A stretch of DNA of 38,124 bases from an uncultured Campylobacter sp. (GTDB lineage: Bacteria > Campylobacterota > Campylobacteria > Campylobacterales > Campylobacteraceae). Positions 7,309-15,681 of the stretch are shown here, piece by piece. The translations under genes and the position numbers were made by a program. The number at the start of each line of letters is the position of its first letter. Position 1 is the stretch's first letter. The stretch covers positions 1-38,124 of the forward strand of contig NZ_CALIMS010000019.1 in assembly GCF_938045345.1 (NCBI RefSeq), in the 5' to 3' direction. The notes below the pieces were generated by a model. The model was given only the letters and a program-made list of their open reading frames with translations. It had not been told where the DNA came from and made no database searches.

Positions 7309-7858
7309 ACTTTCCTCTTTTTAGGTAATTTTGGCTCGGAGTTATGTAAAAATCACCCTTTACGTCGTGATCAAGCGATAAAATTTCGCTGCAAAAGCAG
7401 TCTTTTATACTCACGAACGCGATTGCGGGCTTAAGCTTCAGACCTGAAAAAAACATATCGTAAAATCCTTTCCCATGTCCTATTCTAGCCATTGCGCCAT
7501 CCACTCCGATAGCTGGAACCACGGCTAGATCGACCTTTTTAAAATACCCGTTTTGTGGAAGCGTCTGCCGCAGCCCAAAGCGCGAAATTTTAAAAGGCTG
7601 GCGCAATCTTACCATTTTTAAGCTAATATCCACCATAAACGGAACGTAAAATTCGCAGCTTTTTGATAGCTTTTTTCTTAAAATCAAAACGTTCGGCTCG
7701 TAGCTCATCGGCAAAAATATCAAAATTTTACGCGCTTTTAAAAATTTTATCAGCCGCTCCAGCCGCCATAAAAGTGCGTAATGCTCGCATCTAGCCGCGC
7801 GCGCGGCATGGGATTTTAGGCGAGATTTGCAAATTTTTCTAAATTCATTCTTTTGCAT
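7241..7858 (-). CDS. 5-formyltetrahydrofolate cyclo-ligase family protein
   Basis: Predicted ATP-dependent enzyme that converts 5-formyl-THF to 5,10-methenyl-THF in the cytosol. The key motif RIGHGKGFYDMFF corresponds to the family's R-x-G-x-G-x-G-Y-Y-D signature. An N-terminal basic helix (MQKNEFRKICKSRLKSH) corresponds to the K-R..R segment. FLPMSYEPNVLIL matches the conserved 'y.p...E.......' strand. At 205 residues it is of normal length. The C-terminal 22 codons overlap rny. The ATG at 7858 has AAAAGG upstream. It is divergent from the thioredoxin lipoprotein gene. Confidence 0.85.
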   Translation of the reverse strand: MQKNEFRKICKSRLKSHAARAARCEHYALLWRLERLIKFLKARKILIFLPMSYEPNVLILRKKLSKSCEFYVPFMVDISLKMVRLRQPFKISRFGLRQTLPQNGYFKKVDLAVVPAIGVDGAMARIGHGKGFYDMFFSGLKLKPAIAFVSIKDCFCSEILSLDHDVKGDFYITPSQNYLKRGKYDRDFNRLVRSCGGRWHRILSS

Positions 7859-7906
7859 AGCTTAAGCCTTTTATAAAATTTTAACGCTTATTTTAGCTAG
7901 TTTTTG

Positions 7907-7912
7907 TATAAT
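7907..7912 (+). promoter_or_regulatory. Extended -10 box (TTGTATAAT) for the thioredoxin lipoprotein-ftsY unit
   Basis: TATAAT preceded by TTTTTG lies 26 bases before the ATG at 7939. This is the usual strong sigma-70 form in Campylobacter, where the -35 element is poorly conserved. Confidence 0.55.
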
Positions 7913-7938
7913 CTTGCGATTAAATTTTAAGGTTTATT

Positions 7939-8520
7939 ATGAAATTTCGTTTTTTTCTAGCGCTTTTTACGGCTGTTTTATTTCTTGTGGGTTGCGGCGA
8001 TGATGAGGATAAAAAATCAAGCGATACCCCGACCGAGGCCAACACCACGCAGCCACAGCCCGAAACCGAAGCCGTGATCCAAGTCGATTATACCGCTCCT
8101 TTTACCCTTCAGCTTAGTAACGGCAAAATTTTAAATATGCAAAAGACAAAACAGGGTTTTAACATCGACAACAACTCCACCGTGACGCTATTTGCGTTTT
8201 TTACGCCGTGGTGCGATGCCTGCGCCGTGCAGGTAAGCGCGCTAAATGCCGCCAAACAAGCCTACTCCGGCAAGCTTGACATAATCGGCGTGATGATCGG
8301 TGATACAAATTTAGACGATGCAAAAAATTACGCAAGCGCGCACGAGGTAAATTACGCGATCGCTTACGGCGAAGGAACGGATTTTTTTACAAAGGCGTTA
8401 GGTGGCATAAACGAAGTGCCGTATATGGCGATATACGACGAAAAGGGCGAGTTTAGCGCGCAGTATTTCGGGCTGATGCCGGAAGAAATTTTAATGACCG
8501 AATTGGAGAAAATTTTCTGA
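7939..8520 (+). CDS. TlpA/ResA-like thioredoxin-fold lipoprotein
   Basis: Periplasm-facing disulfide oxidoreductase. The signal peptide ends in the lipobox LVGC (Cys19), followed by an acidic, Thr/Pro/Gln-rich linker to about residue 50. The thioredoxin fold follows: strand TLFAFFTPWCDAC with the redox pair Cys92-Cys95, then a helix, LDIIGVMIGD, and the cis-proline loop NEVPYMAIYDEKG. It has 193 residues and is complete. Its substrate is unknown; cytochrome c maturation or general thiol reduction is typical for the family. The TGA overlaps the ftsY ATG by one base (TGATG), matching the Cj1207c-ftsY arrangement in C. jejuni. Confidence 0.9.
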   Translation: MKFRFFLALFTAVLFLVGCGDDEDKKSSDTPTEANTTQPQPETEAVIQVDYTAPFTLQLSNGKILNMQKTKQGFNIDNNSTVTLFAFFTPWCDACAVQVSALNAAKQAYSGKLDIIGVMIGDTNLDDAKNYASAHEVNYAIAYGEGTDFFTKALGGINEVPYMAIYDEKGEFSAQYFGLMPEEILMTELEKIF

Positions 8521-9383
8521 TGTTCGAATTTTTTAAAAAAGGGCTTAGCAAGACCATAGAGGCGATGCGGGGTGCAAAAAGCGAAGATAAAATTTCAAAA
8601 GAAATTCTAGAAGAGATGCTGCTTGAAGCCGACGTAGGCTACGAGCTCGTGGAAGAAATTTTAGAAAAACTTCCCGCAAAAAAGCTAGTCGCAAAAGATG
8701 ATCTCAAGGGCGTTTTGAAGAGCTATTTCGATTACGAGATCGCTAAAGCTGCAGATGAGAAGCCCTTCGTAGAGCTCATCATCGGCGTAAACGGCGCGGG
8801 CAAAACTACAACAACCGCAAAGCTTGCAAATTTATATAAAAATAGCGGCCAGAGCGTAATTTTAGGCGCATGCGATACCTTTCGCGCAGGAGCGGTCGAG
8901 CAATTAAAAAAATGGGCGCAGATCCTAAATCTACCGATCGTAGCGACCGCGCAGGGGCACGATCCCGCTGCTGTGGCATTTGACACCGTAAGCTCGGCAA
9001 GCGCAAAAAACATAGATCGCGTCCTGATCGATACCGCCGGACGCCTGCAAAACCAGAAAAATTTAGCCGCAGAGCTAGAGAAGATCGTGCGCATCTGCGA
9101 CCGCGCAAAAAGCGGCGCACCGCACCGCAAAATCATCGTGCTCGACGCCACTCAGGGCAATCATAGCGTCGCGCAAGCTAGGGCGTTCAACGAGATCGTA
9201 AAGCTCGACGGCATCATCATCACGAAGCTCGACGGCACGCCCAAAGGTGGCGCACTTTTCGCCATAGCGCGCGAACTGCGACTGCCGATACTTTTCGTCG
9301 GCGTGGGCGAGCGGATGGAAGATTTGGCGGAATTTAACTCGGATGAGTTCGTAGAAACGCTTGTGGATGGGATTTACGCTTAG
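8520..9383 (+). CDS. ftsY: Signal recognition particle receptor FtsY
   Basis: SRP-receptor GTPase that docks SRP-ribosome complexes to the translocon at the inner membrane. It has 287 residues: an amphipathic start (MFEFFKKGLSKTIEAM), an N domain (about 20-75) and a G domain. The SRP-GTPase motifs are complete: G1 GVNGAGKTTT (89-98), DTFRAGAVEQL, DTAGRLQNQ, TKLDGTPKGG and the closing GVGERMEDLAEF. It lacks the long acidic A domain of E. coli FtsY, as is usual in this class. It is coupled to the preceding lipoprotein. In C. jejuni radA is its neighbour; here 4 kb of other DNA separates them. Confidence 0.97.
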   Translation: MFEFFKKGLSKTIEAMRGAKSEDKISKEILEEMLLEADVGYELVEEILEKLPAKKLVAKDDLKGVLKSYFDYEIAKAADEKPFVELIIGVNGAGKTTTTAKLANLYKNSGQSVILGACDTFRAGAVEQLKKWAQILNLPIVATAQGHDPAAVAFDTVSSASAKNIDRVLIDTAGRLQNQKNLAAELEKIVRICDRAKSGAPHRKIIVLDATQGNHSVAQARAFNEIVKLDGIIITKLDGTPKGGALFAIARELRLPILFVGVGERMEDLAEFNSDEFVETLVDGIYA

Positions 9384-9397
9384 GCTCTGCGTAAATT
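9373..9397 (+). terminator. Hairpin at the ftsY stop, weak terminator candidate
   Basis: ATTTACGC (9373-9380) pairs with GCGTAAAT (9390-9397) across a 9-base loop that contains the stop codon. Only a short AT tract follows, so this is weak evidence. Confidence 0.3.
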
Positions 9398-9511
9398 TAC
9401 ATATTCTCGCCGAACAAGCTTAAATTTTACGCGCCGAAATGCTCGGCAAATTTTGCCGCTCGATTATCTTAGAATTTTACGATTTTCGTTTTATAATTTT
9501 ACAAAATTTTT

Positions 9512-9570
9512 ACTCACGTACACTGCATAAAAAACGCGCTCACCCGCGTCCGCTCGCACCAAAACACATA
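9512..9570. repeat. Direct repeat, copy 1: stray 3' end of a YwqG-like gene
   Basis: 59 bases here match 10074-10132 at all but about three positions. Read on the minus strand, this copy encodes YVFWCERTRVSAFFMQCT followed by TGA (9514-9516), the same C-terminus as the broken gene at 10076-11844. Further weak similarity extends to about 9598 with a small deletion. It is therefore a residual terminus of a second gene copy, with the 158-residue gene between the two. Confidence 0.85.
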
Positions 9571-9598
9571 GAATGCCGCCGCCCGTAGCGCGGTGCGT

Positions 9599-10075
9599 TT
9601 ACAAGAATTCTTCAATGATCTCAAGCCGCTTAAATTTTACGGTTATCCTCTGCTTGCTCGCAAAGATAAAATCATACTCGCAAACGCCTCCTCGCTTTAG
9701 CGAAAATTGATGAACTATCAGATCGTTATTTTTAAAGCTCTTGTCGTCCGTTTTGAAGCGGACGGCTAGGACGTTTTTAAAAACAAATTTAAAATTTCTA
9801 TCTCGGTAGGGCGATAAAAATTTCATCGTCAGTCTATCTTCGTTTTTTAAAATGCCAAATTTAAATTCAGTCAAAACGGCGTCGTGAAGGGTTTCTTTCG
9901 CATTAAACAGATACCTTTTCGGATCCAAGACAAACTGCCTGATAGGCTTTGCTATTTCGTTTTCATTCTCGCGAAGCGACTTAAAATAATCGTCAAAATA
10001 CCAAATACCGCCCTTTCTTTTTATTTTCGCCGTGATCATCCGTCCGTCCATTTGCGCATCTTTCCAAAATTTCAC
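9599..10075 (-). CDS. Orphan 158-residue protein, immunity-like pattern
   Basis: I do not recognise a named family. The protein is soluble and basic, with alternating strands: LHDAVLTEFKF, RLTMKFLSPYRD, FKFVFKNVLAVRF, DLIVHQFSLK, VCEYDFIFASKQRITVKFKRLEI. The 'LHDxxI ... L.F ... F.NV ... Y...F......I.FK.L.I' layout recalls small bacterial proteins often found beside polymorphic toxins, but this is only a resemblance. The frame can begin at GTG (10075), which directly follows the stop of the broken upstream gene, or more likely at the ATG at 10051, with GGAAAG upstream, giving 150 residues. It is more AT-rich than its neighbours and lies between two copies of one gene terminus, suggesting acquisition. 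Confidence 0.65.
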   Translation of the reverse strand: MKFWKDAQMDGRMITAKIKRKGGIWYFDDYFKSLRENENEIAKPIRQFVLDPKRYLFNAKETLHDAVLTEFKFGILKNEDRLTMKFLSPYRDRNFKFVFKNVLAVRFKTDDKSFKNNDLIVHQFSLKRGGVCEYDFIFASKQRITVKFKRLEIIEEFL

Positions 10076-10132
10076 TCACGTGCACTGCATAAAAAACCCG
10101 CTCACCCGCGTCCGCTCGCACCAAAACACGTA
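10074..10132. repeat. Direct repeat, copy 2: 3' end of the broken YwqG-like gene
   Basis: Partner of 9512-9570, offset by 562 bases. It codes on the minus strand for YVFWCERTRVSGFFMQCT and the TGA at 10076-10078. The pair bounds the 158-residue gene exactly, as expected from recombination between homologous gene ends. Confidence 0.85.
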
Positions 10133-11844
10133 CAAAATCCCGCCGCTGCCGAACATCACCTCGCCGCCTTGCTCGCAGCTTGGAAGCTCGCTGTCAAGCT
10201 GCATCAAAACTCCATCTTTTCGCCGCATATCGGGCACGTCGGCACCAAGGCGCCCTGTATCCACGAAGGCTCGCCGCCGATGCGCGCGAGGTTTTGCCTG
10301 CTGTTTGACATCCCCCAGTCCTGAGCCGCCTAGCGCGCGGGCGTAGGCGCCAGCGCGACCTCGCACTCCTTTATCGGCTCGTCCTGCACGTATTCCACAT
10401 GCGTCCTTTCGCCGATACGCCGCGGCATACCCTGCGCGTCGTGCTCGTAAAAGACTATCTCGCCTTCGTTTATCTCTCTGACGTGCGCGGCGAGGATTAG
10501 GCGCGGCAGCGATCGCACGGGTAAGTCGCGGGGCAGCGGATCAAGCGCGATGAGATGAAATAGCGGATTTTGCGCATCGCCGTCCGCCTCGTCCAAAACC
10601 CCGCCGAGCTTATATCCTGCCTCGCCGCCCTCAAACCGCCAGGTCGGATGGTGCTTCGCCAGATGCGGCGCGTAGGGCGCGCCGAAATAGCCGCGCGGAA
10701 AGATTATGTGATACGCGCGCTGACTGCAGTATCTTTTGAGCCTGAATTTCTCACCGCCAAAGCAAATTTCATCGTTCGGCGCTTTTTGTGATTTATCGGC
10801 GGCTGGCTCGTTTGAGTTAAATTTAGAGTCGTGTTCAGCCGCGCACGCTTTAAAATTTTGGCTCGCTGCCGATTTTAACTCGCCAGCGTTAAATTTAACG
10901 GCACTTGCCGCATCACACGCTTCATCTGAATTTTTGCGCGATACGTCGCACTCATCCGCTTGCAACGATGCCGAAGTAGCGCCGCCCGGCTCGTTTGACA
11001 TCTGCGATAGATCGCGCTCGCTAGGTTGGGTTTGTTTGGCGCCGCCGCATTCGGCTGCATTCATTTTTAAAATTTCATCCGCTGCCGTTTGTACTACGCC
11101 GTCTGCGTAAAATTTTGCGCGCTCAAAAGTAAATCCCACGGCCTCTAGCCAGTAGCCTATATATTCGAGCAAATCGCACGGGCGATCGAAAAAATCCTCC
11201 GCAAGCGCGAACTCGCAGGCAAATTTTACGTTTCGCGGATCGCGGGTTTGCAGCAGGCAGCTAAAAATTTTTTGCTTATTATCTTTGCTCGTCTGCGGAT
11301 CCGCAAGCCTCTCGCGCCAGAACTTTGAACTCTCGTAACTAAGCCCGCGCCACGGATACTCCGCGTAATACGCGCTCTCGTTCGGCTGCAATTTAAAAAG
11401 CTCGCCAAGATATGGGTGCAAAAGCGGCGCAAACTCGAGACTTACCGCTGCGATGACCTCTTCGGCGTTTTTCCAGCGTGCGCTCTTTTCATCTCTGCCG
11501 CGTTGCCATGCGCTTTCACCCCTGCATTCGTCCGCCCGCGCATCCTCTTCGGTCTGGATCGCGCTTTTGCTCTGCTGCGTTTCGCGCCCCTTTGCCGCCT
11601 CCTCGCGTAAAATTTCAACCGCCGTAGCGATCAAAGCTTTAAAATCCTCCTCGCCAACGTAGCCCATAGCGTCCTTTAGTAGCGTGCCGCCCTCTTGCCG
11701 CCCGCGCAGCAGGCTGTCCGCTAGCGTAAAATACGCCGCCGCATCCCCTTGCAGCCGCCAAAACCGCTCGTATAAACCGGGCACTCTAAAGCCGTCGCGC
11801 TCAAAATCTCGCGCTAAGCTTAGCGCCTCATCCCGCTTACCCAT
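10076..11844 (-). pseudogene. Broken YwqG/DUF1963-like gene (amber stop plus frameshift)
   Basis: The first 504 codons are open from the ATG at 11844. The frame stops at TAG (10332-10330), but the same frame continues at once with AAQDWGMSNSRQNLARIGG, EPSWIQG, CPICGEKMEF, which fits the family's usual C-terminal section. At TGA (10206-10204) it stops again, and losing one T in GAGTTTTGATG explains the shift: the next frame gives LMQLDSELP, GGILYVFWCERTRVSGFFMQCT and a natural stop. The repaired product would be about 590 residues. The N-terminal 240 residues are helical; residues about 270-360 are a low-complexity insert; the C-terminal domain has a CPxC knuckle. Function is unknown. Alternative: the 504-codon part may still be translated. 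Confidence 0.75.
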
Positions 11845-12036
11845 CTTGACACCCTTGCTTTTAAAATTTTATTTTGATAATTTTATCGTAAATTTAAGTT
11901 AAATTTTGAAGGCGGCTTATTTTATATGTCAAAATTCCAGCAAAAAATATGTGAGATTAAATTCGGCGGCGAATTAAAATTTAGAAGTGTACCGAGCCCC
12001 GTAGAGCCCGGCTAAATTTTAAAATAGCTCTTAAAT

Positions 12037-13368
12037 TTAAAAACTATCGTCTCTTTTTTCAAAGATCAGATGCAGCACGTAGGTCACGGCGAAGGTCAAG
12101 GTGCTAGGCACGATCCAGCCGAGCATCGAATCGTAAAACGGCATCATCTTCACAAACGACGTCACAAGCGGCACCGAAATCCCCAAAATATCAAGTCCGT
12201 TTATAACGCCCTCGACGACGCAAACATAGACGCAGGCGCGGTAAATCAGCTTGCTCGAATCGATCCACGGATTAATCAGCGAGAGGATTATCAGCATGAT
12301 CGAGATCGGATAGATGGCGACGAGCACGGGGATGGAGCCCTTGATGATGGTCGTAAGGCCGAAGTTTGCGACTCCAAAGCCGATCACACACCAAGCGATC
12401 GCCCAGGTTTTGTATTTGATCTTGCCTTTCGTAAGCTCTTCGAAGTATTCACTAGCCGAGCTTATAAGACCCAGCGTCGTGGTGATGCAGGCTAGGAAAA
12501 ACGCGCTGCCTAGGATCACGACGCCAATTCTTCCAAAATAATGATCGCTTACTCGCGACAGAAGCTCCGCTCCGTTGATATTCGGCGTATCTTTGAAAAG
12601 CTCCGCGGAGGTCGCGCCCAGATAGCCCAGCATAAAATATATCGTCATCAGTATGACGCCCGACATCATTCCCGCTTTTATCGTGGAGGTTACAAGGTGC
12701 TTTTCGTCGCTTACGCCGGTTGCTTTGATGGCGTTAATTACGATGATGCCGAATGCCAGCGACGCAAGCGCATCCATCGTCTGATAGCCCTCTACGAAGC
12801 CCTTTGCTGCGGCGTGATCGACATACTCGCCGCTAGGAGCGACGAAGCTTCCGATAGGAAATAAAAATCCCGCGCCGAAAAGCAGCAAAATAAGCGCCAA
12901 AAGTATCGGCGTAAGGTATTTTCCTAGCAGATCGACGAGCTTTGAAGGGTTCATACAGATGTAATAGTTCAGCGCAAAATATGCGGCAGAATAAACAAAT
13001 AGCCAAATTTGAAGGCGCTCTTCCGCAATAAAAGGCTTAATCGCGATATCAAAAGGCATATTTGCCGCGCGCGGTATCGCAAAAAGCGGCCCGATCGTAA
13101 GATATAAAAGCGCGGTAAAAACGATCGCAAACACGGGATCTATGCGGCGTACCAGGCTCTGAAGCCCCTTGGCGCGCGCAATGCCTGCGACGCCGAGCAC
13201 CGGCAGAAGCACCGCCGTAGCGCAAAAAAACATTATCGCGATATAAAAATTCTGTCCGGAATCCTTGCCTAAGCCCGGCGGAAAAATAAAATTTCCCGCA
13301 CCGAAAAACATCGCAAACAGCGTAAGCGATATCGTTAAAAACTGGCTTCTACTAAGCTTGCCCTTCAT
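12037..13368 (-). CDS. brnQ: BrnQ branched-chain amino acid:cation symporter
   Basis: Inner-membrane carrier (LIVCS family) importing leucine, isoleucine and valine with sodium or protons. It has 443 residues and about twelve hydrophobic helices. Family signatures are FLTISLTLFAMFFGAGNFIFPPGLG at the N-terminus, GPLFAIPRAANMPFDI, and the GFVEGYQTMDALASLAFGIIVINAIK segment. The C-terminus EKRDDSF is complete. AAGGAAGG precedes the ATG. The gene is divergent from radA and lies in the block that separates ftsY from radA. A palindrome and a candidate -10 box lie upstream. No T-box or other leader riboswitch is visible. Confidence 0.94.
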   Translation of the reverse strand: MKGKLSRSQFLTISLTLFAMFFGAGNFIFPPGLGKDSGQNFYIAIMFFCATAVLLPVLGVAGIARAKGLQSLVRRIDPVFAIVFTALLYLTIGPLFAIPRAANMPFDIAIKPFIAEERLQIWLFVYSAAYFALNYYICMNPSKLVDLLGKYLTPILLALILLLFGAGFLFPIGSFVAPSGEYVDHAAAKGFVEGYQTMDALASLAFGIIVINAIKATGVSDEKHLVTSTIKAGMMSGVILMTIYFMLGYLGATSAELFKDTPNINGAELLSRVSDHYFGRIGVVILGSAFFLACITTTLGLISSASEYFEELTKGKIKYKTWAIAWCVIGFGVANFGLTTIIKGSIPVLVAIYPISIMLIILSLINPWIDSSKLIYRACVYVCVVEGVINGLDILGISVPLVTSFVKMMPFYDSMLGWIVPSTLTFAVTYVLHLIFEKRDDSF

Positions 13369-13401
13369 CTTAAAACCTTCCTTGCTGGATTTGAAACTTA
13401 T

Positions 13402-13407
13402 ATTGTA
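13402..13407 (-). promoter_or_regulatory. Candidate -10 box for brnQ
   Basis: On the minus strand TACAAT lies about 35 bases before the brnQ ATG, with the palindrome 13415-13427 just upstream over the -35 position. Confidence 0.35.
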
Positions 13408-13414
13408 GTTACAA

Positions 13415-13427
13415 ATGTTTAAAACAT
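13415..13427. promoter_or_regulatory. Palindrome ATGTTT-A-AAACAT, possible brnQ operator
   Basis: Perfect 6-1-6 inverted repeat 8 bases upstream of the candidate brnQ -10 box. Its position suits a regulator that responds to amino acid supply, but the binding protein is unknown and AT palindromes are common here. Confidence 0.3.
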
Positions 13428-13525
13428 ATTTAAATTTAGCCGAAATTTAACTAAAAATTAGCTTTTTTACGATTTTTGATCCCGCAAGCGGCGCGCAAGG
13501 CGGCTAAAATTTTAAAAATTTTAAG

Positions 13526-13531
13526 TATAAT
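13526..13531 (+). promoter_or_regulatory. Consensus -10 box (TATAAT) for radA
   Basis: TTAAGTATAATTTCACG contains TATAAT 50 bases before the chosen radA ATG. The predicted leader of about 43 bases supports the start at 13581 rather than further upstream. Confidence 0.55.
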
Positions 13532-13580
13532 TTCACGAAATTCAAGGCTAAATTTAAGCAAAAATGAACGAGGAATAAAG

Positions 13581-14930
13581 ATGGCGAAGATTAAAACTAC
13601 GATTTTTGAGTGCCAACACTGCGGCAATCAGCAAAGCAGATGGCTCGGCAGATGCCCCGACTGCGGCGCATTCGATAGCTTCGTCGAGCTCAAGCCCGCT
13701 CAGATCAAAGCGCTAAAAGAAATCGAGGGCGAGCTTGCCCGCACCTCGTCCGCAAGCGCCAAAGTGATCAGCGAGATACAGATCGAGCAAATTTCGCGCA
13801 TCGACACCAAGGATAGCGAGCTAAATTTAGTCCTCGGAGGTGGCGTCGTAGAGGGTTCGCTCGTGCTAATCGGCGGCAGTCCGGGCATCGGAAAATCCAC
13901 GCTGCTGCTTAAGATCGCGGCAAATTTAGCAAGCGGCGGCCGCGCCGTGCTTTACGTAAGCGGCGAAGAGAGCGCCAGCCAGATCAAAATGCGCGCGCAG
14001 CGGCTTGGCGCGATAAGCGAGCAGCTGTTTTTGCTCACCGAGATCAATCTGGGCGCCGTGCTTGAAGAGGTGGAGCGCAGAGATTATAAGTTTATCGTCA
14101 TCGACAGCATCCAGACGCTTTTTAGTGACAAAGCTCCCTCCGCGCCGGGCTCTATCACGCAGGTGCGCGAGATCACGTTTGAGCTGATGCGACTTGCCAA
14201 AGCGCGCGGGGTTTCGATCTTCATCATCGGCCACATCACCAAAGAAGGCTCGATCGCAGGCCCGCGCATACTAGAGCATATGGTGGACGTGGTGCTGTAT
14301 TTCGAGGGCGATGCGAGCAAGCAGCTTAGAATTTTACGCGGTTTTAAGAACCGCTTCGGAGCTACGAGCGAGGTGGGGATTTTCGAGATGGGGCCGCACG
14401 GGCTCGTAAGCGCCAAGGACGTCGCGAGTAAATTTTTCACGCGCGGCAAGGCGGTAAGCGGCTCGGCGATTACGATCACGATGGAGGGTACGCGCGCGCT
14501 TGTCGTGGAGATCCAAGCGCTCGTGTGCGAGAGCGGCTATCCGAAGCGCAGCGCTACGGGCTTTGATAAAAACCGCCTCGATATGCTTCTGGCGCTGCTT
14601 GATCGCAAGCTTGAGATCGGGCTTGGCGGATACGACGTCTTCGTAAACGTCAGCGGCGGCGTAAAAATCACCGAAACGGCGTGCGATCTAGCCGTCGTCG
14701 CGGCGATCGTAAGCAGCTTCAAAAACCGCCCAATCAGCAAAGAAAGCGTTTTCATCGGTGAGGTGAGCCTAAACGGCGAGATCAGAGAGATCTTCAACCT
14801 CGATGCGCGCCTGAAAGAAGCTGCGATGCAGAAATTTAAAAACGCAATCGTCCCGATGAAGCCGCAAAACGCGCAGGGGCTTAAAATTTTCCACGCTACC
14901 GAGATCACGCAAATTTTAGATTGGATGTGA
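13581..14930 (+). CDS. radA: DNA repair protein RadA (Sms)
   Basis: Cytosolic RecA-like ATPase that drives branch migration during recombination repair. The 449-residue product has, in order: a C4 zinc finger (CQHCG at 11-15, CPDCG at 25-29), a RecA-type core with Walker A GGSPGIGKST at 98-107, the RadA-specific KNRFG motif in GFKNRFGATSEVGIF, and a C-terminal Lon-protease-like domain (GLGGYDVFVNVSGGVKITE, FIGEVSLNGEIRE). The ATG at 13581 is preceded by GAGGAATAAAG. An ATG-less extension to 13476 overlaps the promoter and is not family sequence. A GC-rich hairpin with a T run follows about 90 bases after the stop. Confidence 0.97.
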   Translation: MAKIKTTIFECQHCGNQQSRWLGRCPDCGAFDSFVELKPAQIKALKEIEGELARTSSASAKVISEIQIEQISRIDTKDSELNLVLGGGVVEGSLVLIGGSPGIGKSTLLLKIAANLASGGRAVLYVSGEESASQIKMRAQRLGAISEQLFLLTEINLGAVLEEVERRDYKFIVIDSIQTLFSDKAPSAPGSITQVREITFELMRLAKARGVSIFIIGHITKEGSIAGPRILEHMVDVVLYFEGDASKQLRILRGFKNRFGATSEVGIFEMGPHGLVSAKDVASKFFTRGKAVSGSAITITMEGTRALVVEIQALVCESGYPKRSATGFDKNRLDMLLALLDRKLEIGLGGYDVFVNVSGGVKITETACDLAVVAAIVSSFKNRPISKESVFIGEVSLNGEIREIFNLDARLKEAAMQKFKNAIVPMKPQNAQGLKIFHATEITQILDWM

Positions 14931-15681
14931 GGCGGCGCGCTTCTTAGCCTCGGTTTGGCGGGCGGCGCGAGCGAGCGGAAATAGACTTTGAGCAGCAAGG
15001 GACGCGTTGCTTTTGCATGGGCGCGGCGAAGGGCGCAAGTGCGCCGCTTTTTGCATGGCTCACAAGCAAGCGCGAACGGGCTTGATCGCTAAGGCGCGAT
15101 TTTTGGAATTTCACGTATCGTAGCGGCTCAAAAATTCGTTTGAGCTTTAAAACGGCTCGGCGACGGTGCGGTTAAAATTTAATCATTTGTGCCGCATCCC
15201 AGGCCAATACAAGGCGAGTGCTTTGCGGCGCAAATTTTAAAATTTTGCTGCAATGCAGCGCAAAGCCAAGCCCGATAGGTCCTTGCGTCGCGCAAAATTC
15301 TATCGCGGCGCGCAGGACGTATCGCATAGAGCTAAGAGCCGATAAAATTTTAGCGGCGCAAAGCTCTCATGCGCGGACACGACGCGGATACCGCAAGCAA
15401 GTATCGCGCGCCGAGCCGAATGAGCGCTGCTGCGACACGCTGTAACATAGAGGGCTTGCTAACGAGACGCTATGCAAGCCAAAGCGCGCAGGTCCGCCTC
15501 ACGTAGCCAAAAGACAGAGCCTACAAGGCGGCAAGATGGCAACGCAGCGAGAGCGCGATGAAATTTTAACGCAGGCCGCATAAGCCGTCGGCAAAGCCTA
15601 ATTCTACGGACAGGCTCCGCGGATAAAATTTCGCAAATCTAGCGTGGATAAAATTTTATAAATTTAAACGGAAAGGTGCGT
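14931..15681. other. 750-base gene-free stretch after radA
   Basis: Apart from the hairpin at 15023-15052 I see no supported gene. The DNA is GC-rich, stop-rich and scattered with GCGGCG, CGCAAAATTT and TAAAATTT words. A 75-codon ORF at 15218-15445 lacks a ribosome site and protein-like character. It may be decayed accessory DNA. Confidence 0.45.
15023..15052 (+). terminator. Probable rho-independent terminator downstream of radA
   Basis: GGCGC (15032-15036) pairs with GCGCC (15041-15045) over an AAGT loop, or GCGGCG (15023-15028) pairs with CGCCGC (15042-15047) as an alternative stem. TTTTT follows at 15048-15052. Confidence 0.5.

Noticed and set aside
10195..10212. Programmed -1 frameshift on TTTTGA
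   Set aside because: No slippery heptamer of the usual form and a separate amber codon lies upstream, so a decayed gene is the simpler reading.
12070..12495. 141-codon ORF antisense to brnQ
   Set aside because: Shadow of the brnQ codon pattern: extremely rich in His, Arg and Asp, with no independent support.
12037..13480. Leader riboswitch or T-box before brnQ
   Set aside because: The space between the candidate promoter and the ATG is about 30 bases, too short for such a structure.
14084..14998. Long minus-strand ORFs across radA
   Set aside because: Shadows of the GC-rich radA coding frame; no starts with ribosome sites and no family similarity.
15218..15445. 75-codon ORF in the gap after radA
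   Set aside because: Lacks a ribosome site; very Arg/Ser-rich and unrelated to anything recognised.
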